Shown piece by piece: positions 26,743 to 38,568 of a stretch of 64,000 nucleotides of DNA. The notes under the pieces are model-generated. The model saw only the letters and a list, made by a program, of their open reading frames with translations. It searched no databases and was not told the origin of the DNA. The DNA comes from Thalassospira sp. MCCC 1A01428 (GTDB lineage: Bacteria > Pseudomonadota > Alphaproteobacteria > Rhodospirillales > Thalassospiraceae), in contig NZ_JFJZ01000019.1 in NCBI RefSeq assembly GCF_002115825.1, forward strand, positions 23,548 to 87,547, in the 5' to 3' direction. The position numbers and the translations under genes were made by a program. Position 1 is the first letter of the stretch, and every line of letters starts with the position of its first letter.

Positions 26743-28122
26743 CTAGAAATATTCCAGCCGAACGGCAAACATCTTTTCAACTTTCTTGATCTGTTCGGAG
26801 CCAGAGAACACAACGATACGATCATTGGCTTCGATCACTGTATTGGCACGCGGCATGACCACTTTGTCGTCACGTAAAATGGCACCAAACACAACACCAG
26901 GCGGCATCGCAATATCCTTGATCGCCTTGCCCACAATCGGGGCTGTTTCAAGGGCCTCGGCCTCCAGCACCTCACCAAATCCTTCTGACAGGCTGTGAAC
27001 AGCGCGAATGCGCCCCCGGCGCACATGTTGCAAAATGGTCGAAACCGTTGTCATACGCGGGCTGATCACCACATCGACGCCCAGTTCGGAAACCAGGGAG
27101 GTATAGGTACTTTTATTGACCAGTGTCAGCGCACGAGGGCACCCATACCGTTTGGCCAGCAATGACGACAAAATGTTTGTTTCATCATCATTGGTCAGGG
27201 CGACGACGGCCTCGGCGTTGGCAACGTTGGCTTCTTCCAGCAATTCCGGGTCCAGAACATCCCCGCACAGAACAACACTTTTCTTGGGCAGTTTCTGGGC
27301 GACAAATCGCGCACGTTCAGGATCAGATTCGATCAGGCGCGTTGTAACACCGGGAAAGTTATTGTTGATTTCCTCGGCCAGGAACAAGGCAATATTACCG
27401 CCGCCAAAAATCACGATCCGGCGAGCTTCCGGGTCTTCGTGACCAAAGGCAGACATGGCCCGGTCAACCTGATCACTTGATACCGCCAAATACACCAGAT
27501 CGCCCGCCAGCATCTGATCTTCGCCTTTGGGGTAAACCGGTTTGTCATTACGGATCATGCCCATGATCGAAATATTCAAATCCGGGAATAGCTGGTGTAA
27601 CTGACGCAAGGGGGTATTGATAACCGGGCAATCTTCATTGCAGCGTAAGCCAAGGATTTTAACCTTGTCATCCGCAAACGGGATCATATCAAACGCACCC
27701 GGCGCCCGCAGGCGCCGTGCAACCGCACGTGCCACTTCCATTTCCGGGGAAATTACCACATCAATCGGTAATTTTTCACGGCCGAATAACCCGGCCCATT
27801 CAGGCTGCAGATAGGTTTGGCTACGAATTCGGGCAATTTTAGTGGGTACATTAAACAATGAATGCGCCACCTGGCAGGCCGTCATGTTTACTTCATCGGC
27901 AAATGTCACTGCAATCAGCATATCGGCTTCATCTGCGCCGGCCTGTTGCAACACATCGGGGTGCGAACCAAAGCCGATAATACCCTTAACCTCAAGCGTG
28001 TCTGAAATCTTGCGGATCAGTTCTTCGGACTGGTCGATAACCGTTACATCGTTTTGTTCGGCAGCAAGATATTTGGCAATGTGGAAGCCCACCTGCCCCG
28101 CGCCACAAATGATGACTTTCAT
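26743..28122 (-). CDS. trkA: Trk system potassium transporter peripheral protein TrkA
   Basis: A 459-residue cytoplasmic NAD(H)-binding regulatory subunit of the TrkH/G potassium channel. It has two RCK (TrkA-N plus TrkA-C) repeats: the first starts MKVIICGAGQVGFHIAKYLA, the second IVIFGGGNIALFLAEEI near residue 234. It is encoded after ntrX, as in many alphaproteobacteria. No trkH lies in the window. Confidence 0.96.
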   Translation of the reverse strand: MKVIICGAGQVGFHIAKYLAAEQNDVTVIDQSEELIRKISDTLEVKGIIGFGSHPDVLQQAGADEADMLIAVTFADEVNMTACQVAHSLFNVPTKIARIRSQTYLQPEWAGLFGREKLPIDVVISPEMEVARAVARRLRAPGAFDMIPFADDKVKILGLRCNEDCPVINTPLRQLHQLFPDLNISIMGMIRNDKPVYPKGEDQMLAGDLVYLAVSSDQVDRAMSAFGHEDPEARRIVIFGGGNIALFLAEEINNNFPGVTTRLIESDPERARFVAQKLPKKSVVLCGDVLDPELLEEANVANAEAVVALTNDDETNILSSLLAKRYGCPRALTLVNKSTYTSLVSELGVDVVISPRMTTVSTILQHVRRGRIRAVHSLSEGFGEVLEAEALETAPIVGKAIKDIAMPPGVVFGAILRDDKVVMPRANTVIEANDRIVVFSGSEQIKKVEKMFAVRLEYF

Positions 28123-28167
28123 TTAGATCTTTCTCCTGATCAAAAGCCTGCTGGCATTAATCGCGTA

Positions 28168-29553
28168 TCAATCACCAACGCGATCACCATAAATGCCAAG
28201 GCTTTTGAGCTTTCTGTGCAGGGCGGAACGCTCCATCCCGATAAAATTGGCAGTTTTAGAAATATTCCCGCCAAACCTGTCGACCTGAGTTTGAAGATAT
28301 TCCTTTTCAAACAGTTCCCGTGCTTCACGCAACGGCAATGCCATAATCTCACTGGTTTTATCAAATGCCAGGGACTCAGGCATATCGGAAAAAAGTTCGC
28401 TGGGCAGCATCTTGCCGCTGATCATTTGTCCGTTTTCGCCAGGCGACATGATCATCAGTCGTTCAATGACGTTTTTAAGCTGACGCACATTTCCCGGCCA
28501 GTCATAAGCATGCAACGCAGCTATGGCTTCGGGCGATAGCTTCCGCCGGGGAAGACCGGTTGCATCGGCATAGCGCGATAAAAAATAGTCTGCCAGTTCA
28601 GGGATATCATCGCGGCGCGCTATCAGGGGTGGCACATCCAGCGGCACCACATTAAGCCGGTAATACAAATCCTGGCGGAATTTTTGTTCTTCGATTTTTT
28701 CTTCAAGATCGCGCGATGTCGTTGCAATTACCCGCACATCAACACTAACCGGGGTTGATCCCCCAACCCGGACAAAGGTTTGATCCTGCAAAACACGAAC
28801 GATCTTACCCTGAGTTTCAAGGGGCATATCTGCCACCTCATCAAGCAGCAAAGTGCCGCCGTGGGCGATTTCCATCATGCCTGTGCGTGCATCGCGAGTG
28901 GCATTACCAACGGCCCCAAACAGCGATTCTTCCATTGTTTCGGGCGAAATATTAGCACAATTAAGCACCACGAAAGGTCCATTCGCACGGGCCGAACTGC
29001 GATGCACCAGCCGGGCAACCACTTCCTTGCCTGTACCGGCCGGGCCGGCAATCAAAATGCGGCTACCTGTGCGGGCAACCCGTTCAATTGCCTGGCGTAA
29101 ATTGGAAATAACCGGTGTTTTCCCCACCAGTTCCACATCGCCACCCGCCCGTAAAGTAAGTTCGCGGTTTTCGCGGCGCAAACGCGCATCTTCGATAGCG
29201 CGCTCAACAACAAGCAGCAAACGTTCGGTATTAAACGGCTTTTCTATAAAATCGTAAGCGCCATTACGTGATGCTTCAAGGGCCGTTTCAATATTACCAT
29301 GCCCCGAAATCATCACAACGGGGACTTCGGGATGTTCACGCTGGATCAGCTTTAAGGTTTCAATGCCATCATGCTCGCTGGCTTCCATCCAGATATCAAG
29401 AATAACAAGGGTCGGCCGCCGAGCAGCAACCTCGGACAATGCCTGCTGACTGGAGCCAGCGGCACGTGTCGTATAACCTTCGTCTTCCAGAATGCCTGCA
29501 ATGAGCGACCGGATGTCTTCTTCATCGTCGACGATCAATATATCGTGCGCCAT
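28168..29553 (-). CDS. ntrX: Nitrogen regulation response regulator NtrX
   Basis: A 461-residue NtrC-family response regulator, partner of NtrY. It has a receiver domain (acidic DDEED, phospho-Asp in LVILDIWM, Lys in IEKPFN), a AAA+ domain (Walker A AGPAGTGKEVVA, Walker B TLLLDEVADMP) and a Fis-type helix-turn-helix at the end. The sigma-54 contact loop GAFTGA present in NtrC is missing here; the corresponding place reads SLFGAVGNATRD. NtrX is therefore probably not a classic sigma-54 activator. It is the last gene of the ntrB-C-Y-X series. Confidence 0.95.
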   Translation of the reverse strand: MAHDILIVDDEEDIRSLIAGILEDEGYTTRAAGSSQQALSEVAARRPTLVILDIWMEASEHDGIETLKLIQREHPEVPVVMISGHGNIETALEASRNGAYDFIEKPFNTERLLLVVERAIEDARLRRENRELTLRAGGDVELVGKTPVISNLRQAIERVARTGSRILIAGPAGTGKEVVARLVHRSSARANGPFVVLNCANISPETMEESLFGAVGNATRDARTGMMEIAHGGTLLLDEVADMPLETQGKIVRVLQDQTFVRVGGSTPVSVDVRVIATTSRDLEEKIEEQKFRQDLYYRLNVVPLDVPPLIARRDDIPELADYFLSRYADATGLPRRKLSPEAIAALHAYDWPGNVRQLKNVIERLMIMSPGENGQMISGKMLPSELFSDMPESLAFDKTSEIMALPLREARELFEKEYLQTQVDRFGGNISKTANFIGMERSALHRKLKSLGIYGDRVGD

Positions 29554-29608
29554 GTTTCGACAGTAACCTTGGTGTTTCTAATTCATTGTTGTGCGGGATC
29601 GACCTGAT

Positions 29609-31888
29609 CTATACCGTTGGCGATACATTATCATTTCCCGAAGAATTTTCAGTTAATTTTGCCGAGCTTTGCGGAAAGGACAATGTAATCCTTGCTCCAC
29701 CCCCGGTGCCGTCAGCGAGTATAAGCTCTCCACCATGGTCTTCCATGATTTTCTTGACAATCGCCAGGCCAAGTCCGGTTCCCTTGCTACGGGTCGTCAC
29801 ATACGGCTCGGTCAACCGCTCCCGATGTTCGATCGGCAAGCCACGTCCGTTATCCTCTATCACAATATCAATCCGCGAGTGAGCATCTTCACGGCGCGAT
29901 ATCAGAACACGAATGTGCCCGGGAGGAACCTCGCCTTCATCGCCATTTCGACCGGCAATAGCCTCGGCGGCGTTTTTCAGAGTATTGATAAGGCACTGGT
30001 TGACCTGACGTGCATCACATTGAATTCTGGTTTTGATATTTTCGTCAATTGCAAAATCATAAGTGATCGACGAATGGGCCTGTTGTTGTAAAAACAGGGC
30101 ATCCCGCGTGAGTTCCGCCAAATCTTCTTCGCGCATTTTCGGACTGGGCATGCGCGCAAAGGATGAAAATTCGTCGACCATCCGGCCAATATCCCCAACC
30201 TGTCGTACAATCGTTTCGATGCAGGTTTTAAATACCTCGGTATCGCTTTGTATTTCCTTTAAGTATTTACGGCGCAATCGTTCGGCTGAAAGCTGGATCG
30301 GCGTAAGCGGATTTTTAATTTCATGGGCGATACGACGTGCAACATCTGCCCATGCCGCCATGCGTTGGGCATTTTGAAGCTCGGTCACATCGTCAAACGT
30401 TACCACATAGCCAAAAATAGACCTATCGCCAGCCCGTTCAACCGTCACCCTGGCCAGCAACATCAAATTCAGGCCATCCCGACGAATTTCTATCTGCCTC
30501 GGCTTGGATCGATCCCCTTCCTTGATGGCTTCGTCAAACAGAACCGTGAATTCGGGAATGACTTCACAAATTCCATGCCCCACCTTTTCCTCAAGGTCCA
30601 GTGCCAGTAATTCCGATGCGCTGCGATTGGGTAAATTAATACGACAATCAGCATCCAACCCGACGACACCTGCCGTCACCCCACCCAAAATGGCCTCGGT
30701 AAAGCGTCGACGTTCGTCATTTAACCGGTTTGCTGCAATCAACTCGGCACGCTGGGTATCAAGCTGGGCTGTCATGCGGTTAAATGCACGGCTTAGGGCT
30801 TCAATTTCATCGCCCTGCCCGTCTAATGGCACCCGAAATGATAAATCGCCATCACGAACTTTTTCTGCGCCATGAATAAGCTGAGAGATCGGCTCGACAA
30901 TTCGTGTTGCCACTGTCAAGCCGAGCATTACTGCTGCAAGCAGCAAAACAACCGCTATAATCACAAAGATCATTACAAATGTAATGACAATGCCGGACCG
31001 TTCACCTTCAAGGTTTTCATACGCCTTAACAGCACGCCGTGCCTGTTCGATCCGATCAAGGACATTGCTGTCCACAAACCGGCCTACCAGCAAAAAACCA
31101 TCAATGAAATTATCCAGCCTGACAACGGCCCGGATGCGATCTTCCGTGTCCCCCAACATCAGAACCACATCGTTAACCCGTGCGCGATCGAATACTTCTT
31201 GCGGCACAGGGGCGCCTTCAGGGTCATAGGAAAAACTGTAATCTGACTGGGCAATAACGCGGCCACTGCCATCGATAATCAGGGCCTCGGGCAGACCGCG
31301 TGCATCGGCTTGCGCGGTAAGAATACGTGCCAAACGACCAGGATCCGTCGCAAACGAAACCCCGAGACGTTGCAGATCGCTGGCGGTTGCCAGCGCATCC
31401 GCCCGGATCAGTTCCTGATGTTCCTGCAAATAGGCCTGGGCAATGACCATGCTTTCTTCAACCGCTGTTCGAATACGGTCGCTAAACCAGCCCTGAATGC
31501 CGAAATGCAGAAACAGCGCAGAAAAAACAGCCACGATAATGGCCGGGGTAACCGCCACCAGGCTAAACATTAAAACCAGCCGGGTATGCAACTTTGCCCC
31601 GGCGGTGCCTTTGCGCCGTTCCACCCAGATTTGTACAAGCTTGCGAGCCACCAGTGTGGCAAGTGCAAGCAACAAAACCAGATCGATATTAAGTAAAATG
31701 ATAATCGTGCGTGGATCAGGCCGCAGCGGCGCTGTTCCCGTCATTGCCAGATAAGTGACAATTGCCGACAGCAACGCTGAAATTACCAGCCCAATGGCCA
31801 GTTTGCGAGACTGACCAATACGGCCTAACGCCTTAACAAAAGCCGATTGCTGCCACGCCTTTCGGCGTTGGCGCGCCGGAACGCTCAT
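29609..31888 (-). CDS. ntrY: Sensor histidine kinase NtrY
   Basis: A 759-residue membrane histidine kinase. It has several N-terminal transmembrane segments (about residues 30-155), a periplasmic sensor region, another helix near 300-325, HAMP (about 330-380), a PAS domain, the phospho-His box [14 protein letters not shown], and an HATPase domain with N, G1 (DNGRGLP) and G2 (GTGLGLAIV) boxes. It phosphorylates NtrX and is linked to nitrogen and redox sensing in the family. It overlaps ntrC by 4 bases. Confidence 0.95.
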   Translation of the reverse strand: MSVPARQRRKAWQQSAFVKALGRIGQSRKLAIGLVISALLSAIVTYLAMTGTAPLRPDPRTIIILLNIDLVLLLALATLVARKLVQIWVERRKGTAGAKLHTRLVLMFSLVAVTPAIIVAVFSALFLHFGIQGWFSDRIRTAVEESMVIAQAYLQEHQELIRADALATASDLQRLGVSFATDPGRLARILTAQADARGLPEALIIDGSGRVIAQSDYSFSYDPEGAPVPQEVFDRARVNDVVLMLGDTEDRIRAVVRLDNFIDGFLLVGRFVDSNVLDRIEQARRAVKAYENLEGERSGIVITFVMIFVIIAVVLLLAAVMLGLTVATRIVEPISQLIHGAEKVRDGDLSFRVPLDGQGDEIEALSRAFNRMTAQLDTQRAELIAANRLNDERRRFTEAILGGVTAGVVGLDADCRINLPNRSASELLALDLEEKVGHGICEVIPEFTVLFDEAIKEGDRSKPRQIEIRRDGLNLMLLARVTVERAGDRSIFGYVVTFDDVTELQNAQRMAAWADVARRIAHEIKNPLTPIQLSAERLRRKYLKEIQSDTEVFKTCIETIVRQVGDIGRMVDEFSSFARMPSPKMREEDLAELTRDALFLQQQAHSSITYDFAIDENIKTRIQCDARQVNQCLINTLKNAAEAIAGRNGDEGEVPPGHIRVLISRREDAHSRIDIVIEDNGRGLPIEHRERLTEPYVTTRSKGTGLGLAIVKKIMEDHGGELILADGTGGGARITLSFPQSSAKLTENSSGNDNVSPTV

Positions 31889-33333
31889 TTGGCGCCCCGC
31901 ACGACTTCAAGCCCAAGATCACGAATTTTCTTACGAAGCGTATTACGATTTAGCCCCAATACTTCGGCTGCCTTCACCTGATTACCCCGTGTGGCTTCCA
32001 GCGTTACGGTCAATAGCGGACGTTCCATTTCACGCAAGATACGGTCATACAGGCCGCTTGACGGCAAATCATCGTCATGGGCGTCATAATACTCTCGTAC
32101 ATGGCGCTCGATTGATTCAGCCAGGGATTGTGGCTCTCCCATCGGGGCTGCTTCAGCAACACTGTTTTCGGCAAATTCGGTTTCAATTACGTCCACACCA
32201 ATCACGTCCTGCGAATACAGGGCCGTCAGACGGCGCACCATATTTTCAAGCTCGCGAATATTACCTGGCCAGCGATGCGCTTTTAAGCGGGCCATCGCAT
32301 CGGACGACAGGTTTTTACGCGGTAGTCCCTGTTCACTTGCCTGCGCCAGAAAATGATTCACCAGTTCAGGAATATCTTCCAGACGTTCGCGCAGGCTGGG
32401 CAAGCGGATTGGCACCACATTCAAACGATAAAACAGATCTTCACGGAAACTGCCTTCCCGGATGAGCTTGCGCAAATCCCGGTGGGTGGCGGCGACAATG
32501 CGCACATTCACGCGAATGGGCGTACGCCCCCCAACCCGGGTATATTCACCTTCCTGCAAAACACGCAACAAACGGGTTTGCGCCTCCAGCGGCATATCGC
32601 CAATTTCATCAAGAAACAGCGTTCCGCCTTCGGCTTGCTCAAACCGGCCAACCTTGCGTTCATTAGCCCCGGTAAAGGCACCTTTTTCATGACCGAACAG
32701 TTCGCTTTCGATCAACTCGCGCGGAATAGCGGCCATATTAATGGCAACAAATGGACCATGACGGCGCGATCCGTATTCATGCAAGGCGCGCGCAACCAGT
32801 TCCTTGCCAGTGCCGCTTTCACCCGTAACCATTACCGTTAAATCGGTATTCATCAATCGTGCCAGCGACCGGTAAATTTCCTGCATCGCCGATGAACGAC
32901 CAATCAAAGGCAAACGATCATCGCCTTCGTCATTGGGGGATTTCGTATTTTCCTGATTAACCGGCGTTTCAAGTGCCCGATCAACAATCCCCATCAACTC
33001 ATTCAAATCGAAAGGTTTTGGCAAATATTCAAATGCACCACGCTGTGCAGCCTTAACAGCAGTTAACAAGGTATTTTGCGCGCTCATGACAATTACGCGC
33101 AGATCAGGGCGCAATTTGCGAATACGCGGCACCATGTCCAGGCCATTTTCATCAGGCATCATCACATCAGTGATCACAAGGTCGCCTTCACCATCGGCAA
33201 TCCAGTCCCACAAGGTTTTACCGTGGCCGGTACTGCGGACTTCATGGCCTTGACGCGACAGCGCCTGGGTAAGAACGGTACGAATGGCACGATCATCATC
33301 GGCGACAAGAATACGGGCTGGTTGCGCGCTCAT
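31885..33333 (-). CDS. ntrC: Nitrogen regulation response regulator NtrC
   Basis: A 482-residue sigma-54-dependent activator. It has a receiver domain (DDDRA, phospho-Asp in [13 protein letters not shown], Lys in LPKPFD), a AAA+ domain with Walker [12 protein letters not shown] and an intact GAFTGA loop, and a Fis-type HTH ([18 protein letters not shown]). It activates nitrogen-assimilation promoters when phosphorylated by NtrB. It overlaps ntrB and ntrY by 4 bases on each side, so the set is translationally coupled. Confidence 0.97.
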   Translation of the reverse strand: MSAQPARILVADDDRAIRTVLTQALSRQGHEVRSTGHGKTLWDWIADGEGDLVITDVMMPDENGLDMVPRIRKLRPDLRVIVMSAQNTLLTAVKAAQRGAFEYLPKPFDLNELMGIVDRALETPVNQENTKSPNDEGDDRLPLIGRSSAMQEIYRSLARLMNTDLTVMVTGESGTGKELVARALHEYGSRRHGPFVAINMAAIPRELIESELFGHEKGAFTGANERKVGRFEQAEGGTLFLDEIGDMPLEAQTRLLRVLQEGEYTRVGGRTPIRVNVRIVAATHRDLRKLIREGSFREDLFYRLNVVPIRLPSLRERLEDIPELVNHFLAQASEQGLPRKNLSSDAMARLKAHRWPGNIRELENMVRRLTALYSQDVIGVDVIETEFAENSVAEAAPMGEPQSLAESIERHVREYYDAHDDDLPSSGLYDRILREMERPLLTVTLEATRGNQVKAAEVLGLNRNTLRKKIRDLGLEVVRGAK

Positions 33334-34478
33334 AATGTTTCTTCCTTGATCCAGCTATCTTTCTGAGTGGCCTGCACATTTTCAGCCAAAGTACGATGAT
33401 AGATCGGCAACATGATTTGAAACTCAGCTCCCCCGGTAGGAACCTCTTTTACCTCGATCACGCCCCCATGGTCGCTAATGATTTTAGCAACCAGTGCCAG
33501 CCCCAGCCCCGACCCGGTAGGTTTGGTGGTTACAAACGGGTCAAACAGGCTTTCTCGCATGTCTGGTGGAATACCCGAACCATTGTCACGCACCGAGACA
33601 ACCAGTGGCAAATGTACCCGTGTATCTCCGCCGGCAACTGCCAGACGAACCCCATGCTGATAGCGGGTGGAAATGGTAATTTGGCCATCATCGGACTGAA
33701 CGGCTTCGGCGGCATTTTTGACAAGGTTGAGGAACACCTGAATCAACTGGTCGCGGTTGCCATAAACCGGTGGCAAGGATGGATCATAAATCTCTTCAAA
33801 ATGAAGGTTGTGTCCAAAGCCGTTTTCCGCCAGTCGACGGACATGCTCCAGCACGGTATGAATATTAACAGCCCCGCGCTCCAACGGCTTGTCGGAAAAA
33901 ATTTCCATCCGGTCAACCAGATTAACAATGCGGTCTGCTTCATCGCAAATCAGACGGGTTAACACCCGGTCATCTTCATTTGCTGTTTGCTCGAGCAATT
34001 GTGCCGCACCCCGGATACCTGACAACGGATTCTTGATCTCATGAGCCAGAATCGCCGCCATTGCACTCACCGAACGTGCAGAGTTTCGGCTAAGCAGTTG
34101 ATTATCAATCTTTTGCGCAATCGAACGGGGCTCAAATGTTAAAACAGCAGAGCCTATTTCCTCGGGCATAGACCCGACGGTCAGGTTAACCGCATGACGT
34201 CCGATCTTAGGGCTTTCTATCAATAAATCATGATCGGCAACCAAAGTTGCTTCATCAATAGCCTGTGCAATTAACGAAAAAACCGGGCTGTCCCCGGGGA
34301 TAAAATCCTTCAGGTTACTGCGGCACAACACAGCTGCACTGGTATTGAAAAGCTGTTCGGTTGCCTGGTTCACAAACCGGATTTTGCCATCACGGTCGGC
34401 GACCACCACTGCGCTGGCAATTGCGTTTAAAACGCCGGCGGGATCAACATTGTGTCCCTTGCCAAAGCCAAGCCTCAT
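33330..34478 (-). CDS. ntrB: Nitrogen regulation sensor kinase NtrB
   Basis: A 382-residue soluble histidine kinase/phosphatase for NtrC. It has an N-terminal PAS domain ([21 protein letters not shown]), the H box [18 protein letters not shown], and the ATPase boxes [18 protein letters not shown] and GSGLGLALV. Activity in the family is set by PII (GlnB). It follows dusB by 46 bases, the classical nifR3-ntrB order. Confidence 0.96.
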   Translation of the reverse strand: MRLGFGKGHNVDPAGVLNAIASAVVVADRDGKIRFVNQATEQLFNTSAAVLCRSNLKDFIPGDSPVFSLIAQAIDEATLVADHDLLIESPKIGRHAVNLTVGSMPEEIGSAVLTFEPRSIAQKIDNQLLSRNSARSVSAMAAILAHEIKNPLSGIRGAAQLLEQTANEDDRVLTRLICDEADRIVNLVDRMEIFSDKPLERGAVNIHTVLEHVRRLAENGFGHNLHFEEIYDPSLPPVYGNRDQLIQVFLNLVKNAAEAVQSDDGQITISTRYQHGVRLAVAGGDTRVHLPLVVSVRDNGSGIPPDMRESLFDPFVTTKPTGSGLGLALVAKIISDHGGVIEVKEVPTGGAEFQIMLPIYHRTLAENVQATQKDSWIKEETL

Positions 34479-34524
34479 TTTCCGTCCCCCGATCGTAATC
34501 TGCGTTCAGGTAATGCTGTTCGGC

Positions 34525-35532
34525 TTATGCCGCGCATTCCTGTAATTCGGTTTCAATTTTTGGTTCGTAAAAGGCGCGAATGGCATCTTTTACCTGTACC
34601 GGATCATCTAGCACATTAACGGTGCGGCGAAATTCCGTCGCGTCACGCAAACCATTGCAATACCACCCCAAATGCTTGCGCGCGATCCGGTATCCCGGCA
34701 CGTGTCCATGATGGTCAATAATCGCGTCATAATGGGCCAAAATGGTTTCAAGTTGCTGTTCCAGTGATGGCGCAGGCAGCTTTGATCCGGTTTTAAGATA
34801 ATGTGACACCTGTTTTAAAAACCACGGTCGCCCTTGTGCGCCACGGCCTATCATAACCCCATCGGCACCGGACCGGCACAAAAGCTCGGCGGCATCTTCT
34901 TCACTTTGAATATCACCATTGCCAATTACCGGAATACGCACAGCCGATTTCACATCACCAATCGCATCCCAATCGGCCTGCCCCTTATAGAACTGGCATC
35001 GTGTGCGGCCGTGTATCGTCAGCATTTGAATGCCCAGATCCTCGGCTATCCGGCCTAATCGTGGTGCGTTACGATCATCATCGTCCCAACCAAGACGCAT
35101 TTTAAGCGTAACAGGTACTGTGACCGCCTTAACCGTGGCTTCCATAATGTCAGCTGCCAGCTTTTCCTGACGCATCAAGGCGGACCCGGCGTAACCTTTG
35201 GTCACTTTTTTGGCAGGGCACCCCATATTGATATCAATAATCATGGCACCCCGAGCTTCATTCATCCGGGCGGCTTCGGCCATCTCGTCAGGGTCAGTTC
35301 CGGCCAGTTGCACGGAAAGCGGGCTTTCGGCTGCACAATCGCCGTGCATTTTGCGCACTTCTTTTTGATGTTGCTGAATGCGGGTCATGGCATCAGACGC
35401 AATCATTTCCGACACGACAAGATGATCGCCAAACCGGCGCACCTGTTGACGAAATGGAAGGTCGGTAACACCCGACATCGGTGCCAGAACAACATTTTCC
35501 GGCACACTGACAGACCCGATCTGCAACGACAT
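34525..35532 (-). CDS. dusB: tRNA-dihydrouridine synthase DusB (NifR3)
   Basis: A 335-residue FMN-dependent enzyme that reduces uridine in the D-loop of tRNA. TIM-barrel motifs are VLAPMSGVTDLPFR, the NMGCPAKKV loop with the catalytic cysteine, MRLGWDDD, TIHGRTRCQ and GNGDIQS/GRGAQGRPW flavin-phosphate sites. It is the first gene in the dusB-ntrBCYX unit. Confidence 0.96.
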   Translation of the reverse strand: MSLQIGSVSVPENVVLAPMSGVTDLPFRQQVRRFGDHLVVSEMIASDAMTRIQQHQKEVRKMHGDCAAESPLSVQLAGTDPDEMAEAARMNEARGAMIIDINMGCPAKKVTKGYAGSALMRQEKLAADIMEATVKAVTVPVTLKMRLGWDDDDRNAPRLGRIAEDLGIQMLTIHGRTRCQFYKGQADWDAIGDVKSAVRIPVIGNGDIQSEEDAAELLCRSGADGVMIGRGAQGRPWFLKQVSHYLKTGSKLPAPSLEQQLETILAHYDAIIDHHGHVPGYRIARKHLGWYCNGLRDATEFRRTVNVLDDPVQVKDAIRAFYEPKIETELQECAA

Positions 35533-35647
35533 GAAGATATTCCAATTGCCTAAAACTTGGGCAGATTAATGAAACTGAACGCAGAGTGCAACAACTCTAA
35601 GCGATACAGTTAAAGGATTGCGGGTTAATGCTGATTTGAAAGGAAAA

Positions 35648-36454
35648 TTACCCCAACAAATAAACCGTGACAAAACGCACACCGGGAAAAGCAAGCGTTA
35701 AAAGAAGCCATGCCCCCAACACGAACCGCACAGCCATTCGCCCGCGCAGGCTTGAACGTTCATGAATCCAGATCAACACACAAATGACAGCAAAGCCCAG
35801 CAAGGTCAGCAGCATTTTATGATCAACCGTCCACAAGGATGTGCCCTCTACCTGTCGCAAGGCAAAACCGGTTACAATGCCAATAACCAGCACCCATGCC
35901 GACCATTTCAAATAACTGACCAGCATCTGCTCACTGTCTCGCAGCGGGGGTAAGCGTCGGCTCCACCGGGTAGGACGACGATTTTTCAGGGCATTTTCCT
36001 GCACGACATAGGCCATTGCCGCAATGGCCGCAATTGTTACCAGTGCATACGTGACCAGCGACGTTCCAATATGCACCCAAAGCCACGCCGAATATAAAAC
36101 CTGTTCTTCCACCTGCCCGGGTGCCGCACCATCAATGGATTCAAACACACCGGCGACGCCACCAAACAACAGCAAATATGCCCCGACATACCCGGCCAGC
36201 CGCCAGACCTGCTGGCGGGTATCACAACCTGCCATGCCACCAAATGCAAATAACACCGTCAGTTCGGACCAGTGCAAAGCCGATGAAAACCCGCGCGACT
36301 GCACCGCCTCACCCGTCAGGCTTAAAACAGCAATTGTTCCGATAATACCCAGCGCGATAGAGCCATATAACCAAAGGTCACGTTGCGGTTCGCGACGTAA
36401 AATCTGGGCTGTCAACGGCAGCAGGGAAAGAATGTGGATGGCAGTGGCGATCAT
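35648..36454 (-). CDS. CcsA/CcmC-family inner membrane protein (YpjD/CorE-like)
   Basis: A 268-residue polytopic membrane protein with about eight hydrophobic helices. The start is placed at ATG 36454, since the 19 residues before it look non-coding. [16 protein letters not shown] segment and a late [15 protein letters not shown] stretch carry the histidines typical of cytochrome c assembly (CcsA/CcmC, YpjD) proteins. These handle haem in cytochrome c maturation, but the short YpjD-like branch is poorly characterised. There are no other ccm genes nearby. It is divergent from ispDF. Confidence 0.75.
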   Translation of the reverse strand: MIATAIHILSLLPLTAQILRREPQRDLWLYGSIALGIIGTIAVLSLTGEAVQSRGFSSALHWSELTVLFAFGGMAGCDTRQQVWRLAGYVGAYLLLFGGVAGVFESIDGAAPGQVEEQVLYSAWLWVHIGTSLVTYALVTIAAIAAMAYVVQENALKNRRPTRWSRRLPPLRDSEQMLVSYLKWSAWVLVIGIVTGFALRQVEGTSLWTVDHKMLLTLLGFAVICVLIWIHERSSLRGRMAVRFVLGAWLLLTLAFPGVRFVTVYLLG

Positions 36455-36568
36455 ACACGGACGTCCAGAATGGTTACGGGCAATAAAACAGCCAATTTGC
36501 CGACTTGGCAAACCCGGCCCGGAAAGATAGCTTGTGGCTCACTTTATACATGTGAGCGCATATCGTTT

Positions 36569-37810
36569 ATGAACAAAAAAATCTCGGTTGTCATCGTTGC
36601 TGCCGGTAGCGGTAGCAGATTTGGTGATCCGCTTCCAAAACAATATCATCAGATAGGGAATAAACCCCTTTTACGCCATTGCGTTGAAGCGTTTATGCAC
36701 ATTTGCCCTCCAGGTCAAATTCAGGTGGTCTATAATGTCGACCATCATTTGTATCTTGAGGCCGCCATCGGCGACCTGATACATCATGCAGGCCTATGCC
36801 CGGCGGTCAGTGGTGGACATACGCGCCAACAATCAGTTCTAAATGGTTTGCGCGCCCTTAAAAATGGGACACCGGATCATGTTCTGATCCACGACGCCGC
36901 CCGCCCTGGCATTGATTCAGAAGTTATCAATCGGGTACTTGCCGCCCTTCTTGATCATGCCGGTGCCATACCGGGTATCCCGGTAGCCGATACGATCAAG
37001 CAATGTGACCCGCACGGCAATATCAGCCGGACCATTCCGCGCGAAACCCTTATGCGGGCACAAACACCACAAGGTTTCAATTTTCAAACTATTCTTGATG
37101 CCCATGAACAGTTTGAAGGCCAGGAAATGACCGACGATGCCAGCCTGCTAGAACAGCTTGGCATTCCGGTTAAATGCGTTACGGGAAGCGATCAAAACGA
37201 TAAAATCACCCGCCAGAACGATTTATCGCGCATGAGCGAACATTTCACCAATAACCAAACCACACTATCGCATCCCCGCCCCGAGCAGGAGACCAGGAAT
37301 ATGCCCGGCACGACTTCCGAAGAATTTCGCACTGGCACCGGATTTGACGTACATCGCTTTGCCCCGGGCGATGCCTGCATGTTATGTGGCATTTCGGTGC
37401 CCCATAGCGCCCGTCTGGAGGGGCATTCGGATGCCGATGTTGGCCTGCACGCTTTAACGGATGCCATTCTTGGTGCCATTGCAGCAGGCGACATCGGCCA
37501 GCATTTCCCGCCCAGCGACCCGCAATGGAAAGGGGCCGCATCCGACCAGTTTTTAAAACACGCCGCAAGACTGGTGGCGGGCCGTGGCGGCCGAATTGTA
37601 AATGTTGATGTGACGCTGATTTGCGAGCGCCCTAAAATCGGCCCGCATACCGCAGCAATGCGCCAGGCTGTTGCCGATATCCTCGAAATTGACGTCGACA
37701 GAGTAAATATCAAAGCAACCACGTCGGAACGATTAGGCTTTACCGGTCGCGAGGAAGGCATTGCCGCACAGGCAAGTGCCAGCATCGCCCTGCCATTCGT
37801 ACTATCGTGA
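36569..37810 (+). CDS. ispDF: Bifunctional IspD/IspF enzyme of the MEP isoprenoid pathway
   Basis: A 413-residue fusion. The IspD part (1-230) makes CDP-methylerythritol ([27 protein letters not shown]). The IspF part (about 255-413) makes the cyclodiphosphate ([12 protein letters not shown] zinc motif, [19 protein letters not shown]). IspE is not in the window. The start is ATG 36569; the longer frame from 36434 would overlap the CcsA-like start. The fusion is common in alphaproteobacteria. Confidence 0.96.
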   Translation: MNKKISVVIVAAGSGSRFGDPLPKQYHQIGNKPLLRHCVEAFMHICPPGQIQVVYNVDHHLYLEAAIGDLIHHAGLCPAVSGGHTRQQSVLNGLRALKNGTPDHVLIHDAARPGIDSEVINRVLAALLDHAGAIPGIPVADTIKQCDPHGNISRTIPRETLMRAQTPQGFNFQTILDAHEQFEGQEMTDDASLLEQLGIPVKCVTGSDQNDKITRQNDLSRMSEHFTNNQTTLSHPRPEQETRNMPGTTSEEFRTGTGFDVHRFAPGDACMLCGISVPHSARLEGHSDADVGLHALTDAILGAIAAGDIGQHFPPSDPQWKGAASDQFLKHAARLVAGRGGRIVNVDVTLICERPKIGPHTAAMRQAVADILEIDVDRVNIKATTSERLGFTGREEGIAAQASASIALPFVLS

Positions 37811-37838
37811 TCGCACTTCGGCAGAGTTATAAAAAACA

Positions 37839-37864
37839 AAAGGCGGGCCCAAGGGTCCGCCTTT
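37839..37864. terminator. Bidirectional terminator between ispDF and yciB
   Basis: A 12-base-pair stem AAAGGCGGGCCC/GGGTCCGCCTTT with one G-T pair and a 2-base loop. A and T arms on both sides serve the two convergent genes. Confidence 0.85.
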
Positions 37865-37891
37865 ATGCATTGCGCTAAAAAACCTATAATA

Positions 37892-38452
37892 TCAGGCTTC
37901 TGCACCGTCTTCTTCAGGCAACTGGTATTTCAGAATCACAGGCACCTGAGCAAATCCGAACAGCAAAGTAATTGGCGTAACGCCCCATACCTTGAAAGCG
38001 ACCCAGAAGTCGGTACTGAAATTACGCCAGACGATTTCGTTGGCAATGGCCAGAGCAATAAAAAACAGGCCCCAGCGCCATGTCAAAATCCGCCAGCCTT
38101 CATCCGATGCGCGAAATGCGCTTTCGAGAACAAGTTTCAAAAACAGTTTCCCAGCAACAAGGCCACCAAACAAAATAGCCGCAAACATCAGATTTACAAT
38201 TGTCGGCTTGATCTTGATGAACAGGTCATCCTGCAAATACAGCGTCAAACCACCAAACACGATCACAAACACCCCGCCAATCAGCGGCATAACCGGAATG
38301 GTTCGATTAATTAAAAAGGACACCGACAACGCGACAATGGTGGCGACAACAAACACAAGTGTTGCGCTCATCAGATCGTGGGTAATTGCGTTTACCGCAA
38401 AAAACAGGACCAGCGGGCCCATTTCCAGGACCAGTTTGGTTAAATGATTCAT
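37892..38452 (-). CDS. yciB: Inner-membrane-spanning protein YciB (septation protein A family)
   Basis: A 186-residue protein with five hydrophobic helices, starting MNHLTKLVLEMGPLVLFF as in the YciB/IspZ family. Conserved PLIGGVFVIVFGGLTLYLQDD and IVWRNFSTDFWVAFKVWG motifs are present. Its role in cell-envelope or division maintenance is known from genetics only. Single gene between convergent ispDF and cutA. Confidence 0.93.
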   Translation of the reverse strand: MNHLTKLVLEMGPLVLFFAVNAITHDLMSATLVFVVATIVALSVSFLINRTIPVMPLIGGVFVIVFGGLTLYLQDDLFIKIKPTIVNLMFAAILFGGLVAGKLFLKLVLESAFRASDEGWRILTWRWGLFFIALAIANEIVWRNFSTDFWVAFKVWGVTPITLLFGFAQVPVILKYQLPEEDGAEA

Positions 38453-38568
38453 CGTGTCACTTCTTTTGTCAATTTGGCCCCATCCTAGGGGGGCAACCGG
38501 TTTAGCGCAACATCCGTCTTCCCGGTTTCCGGCTCACAGGCCGTCACTTTTTATTGCTAGACTGTTAG

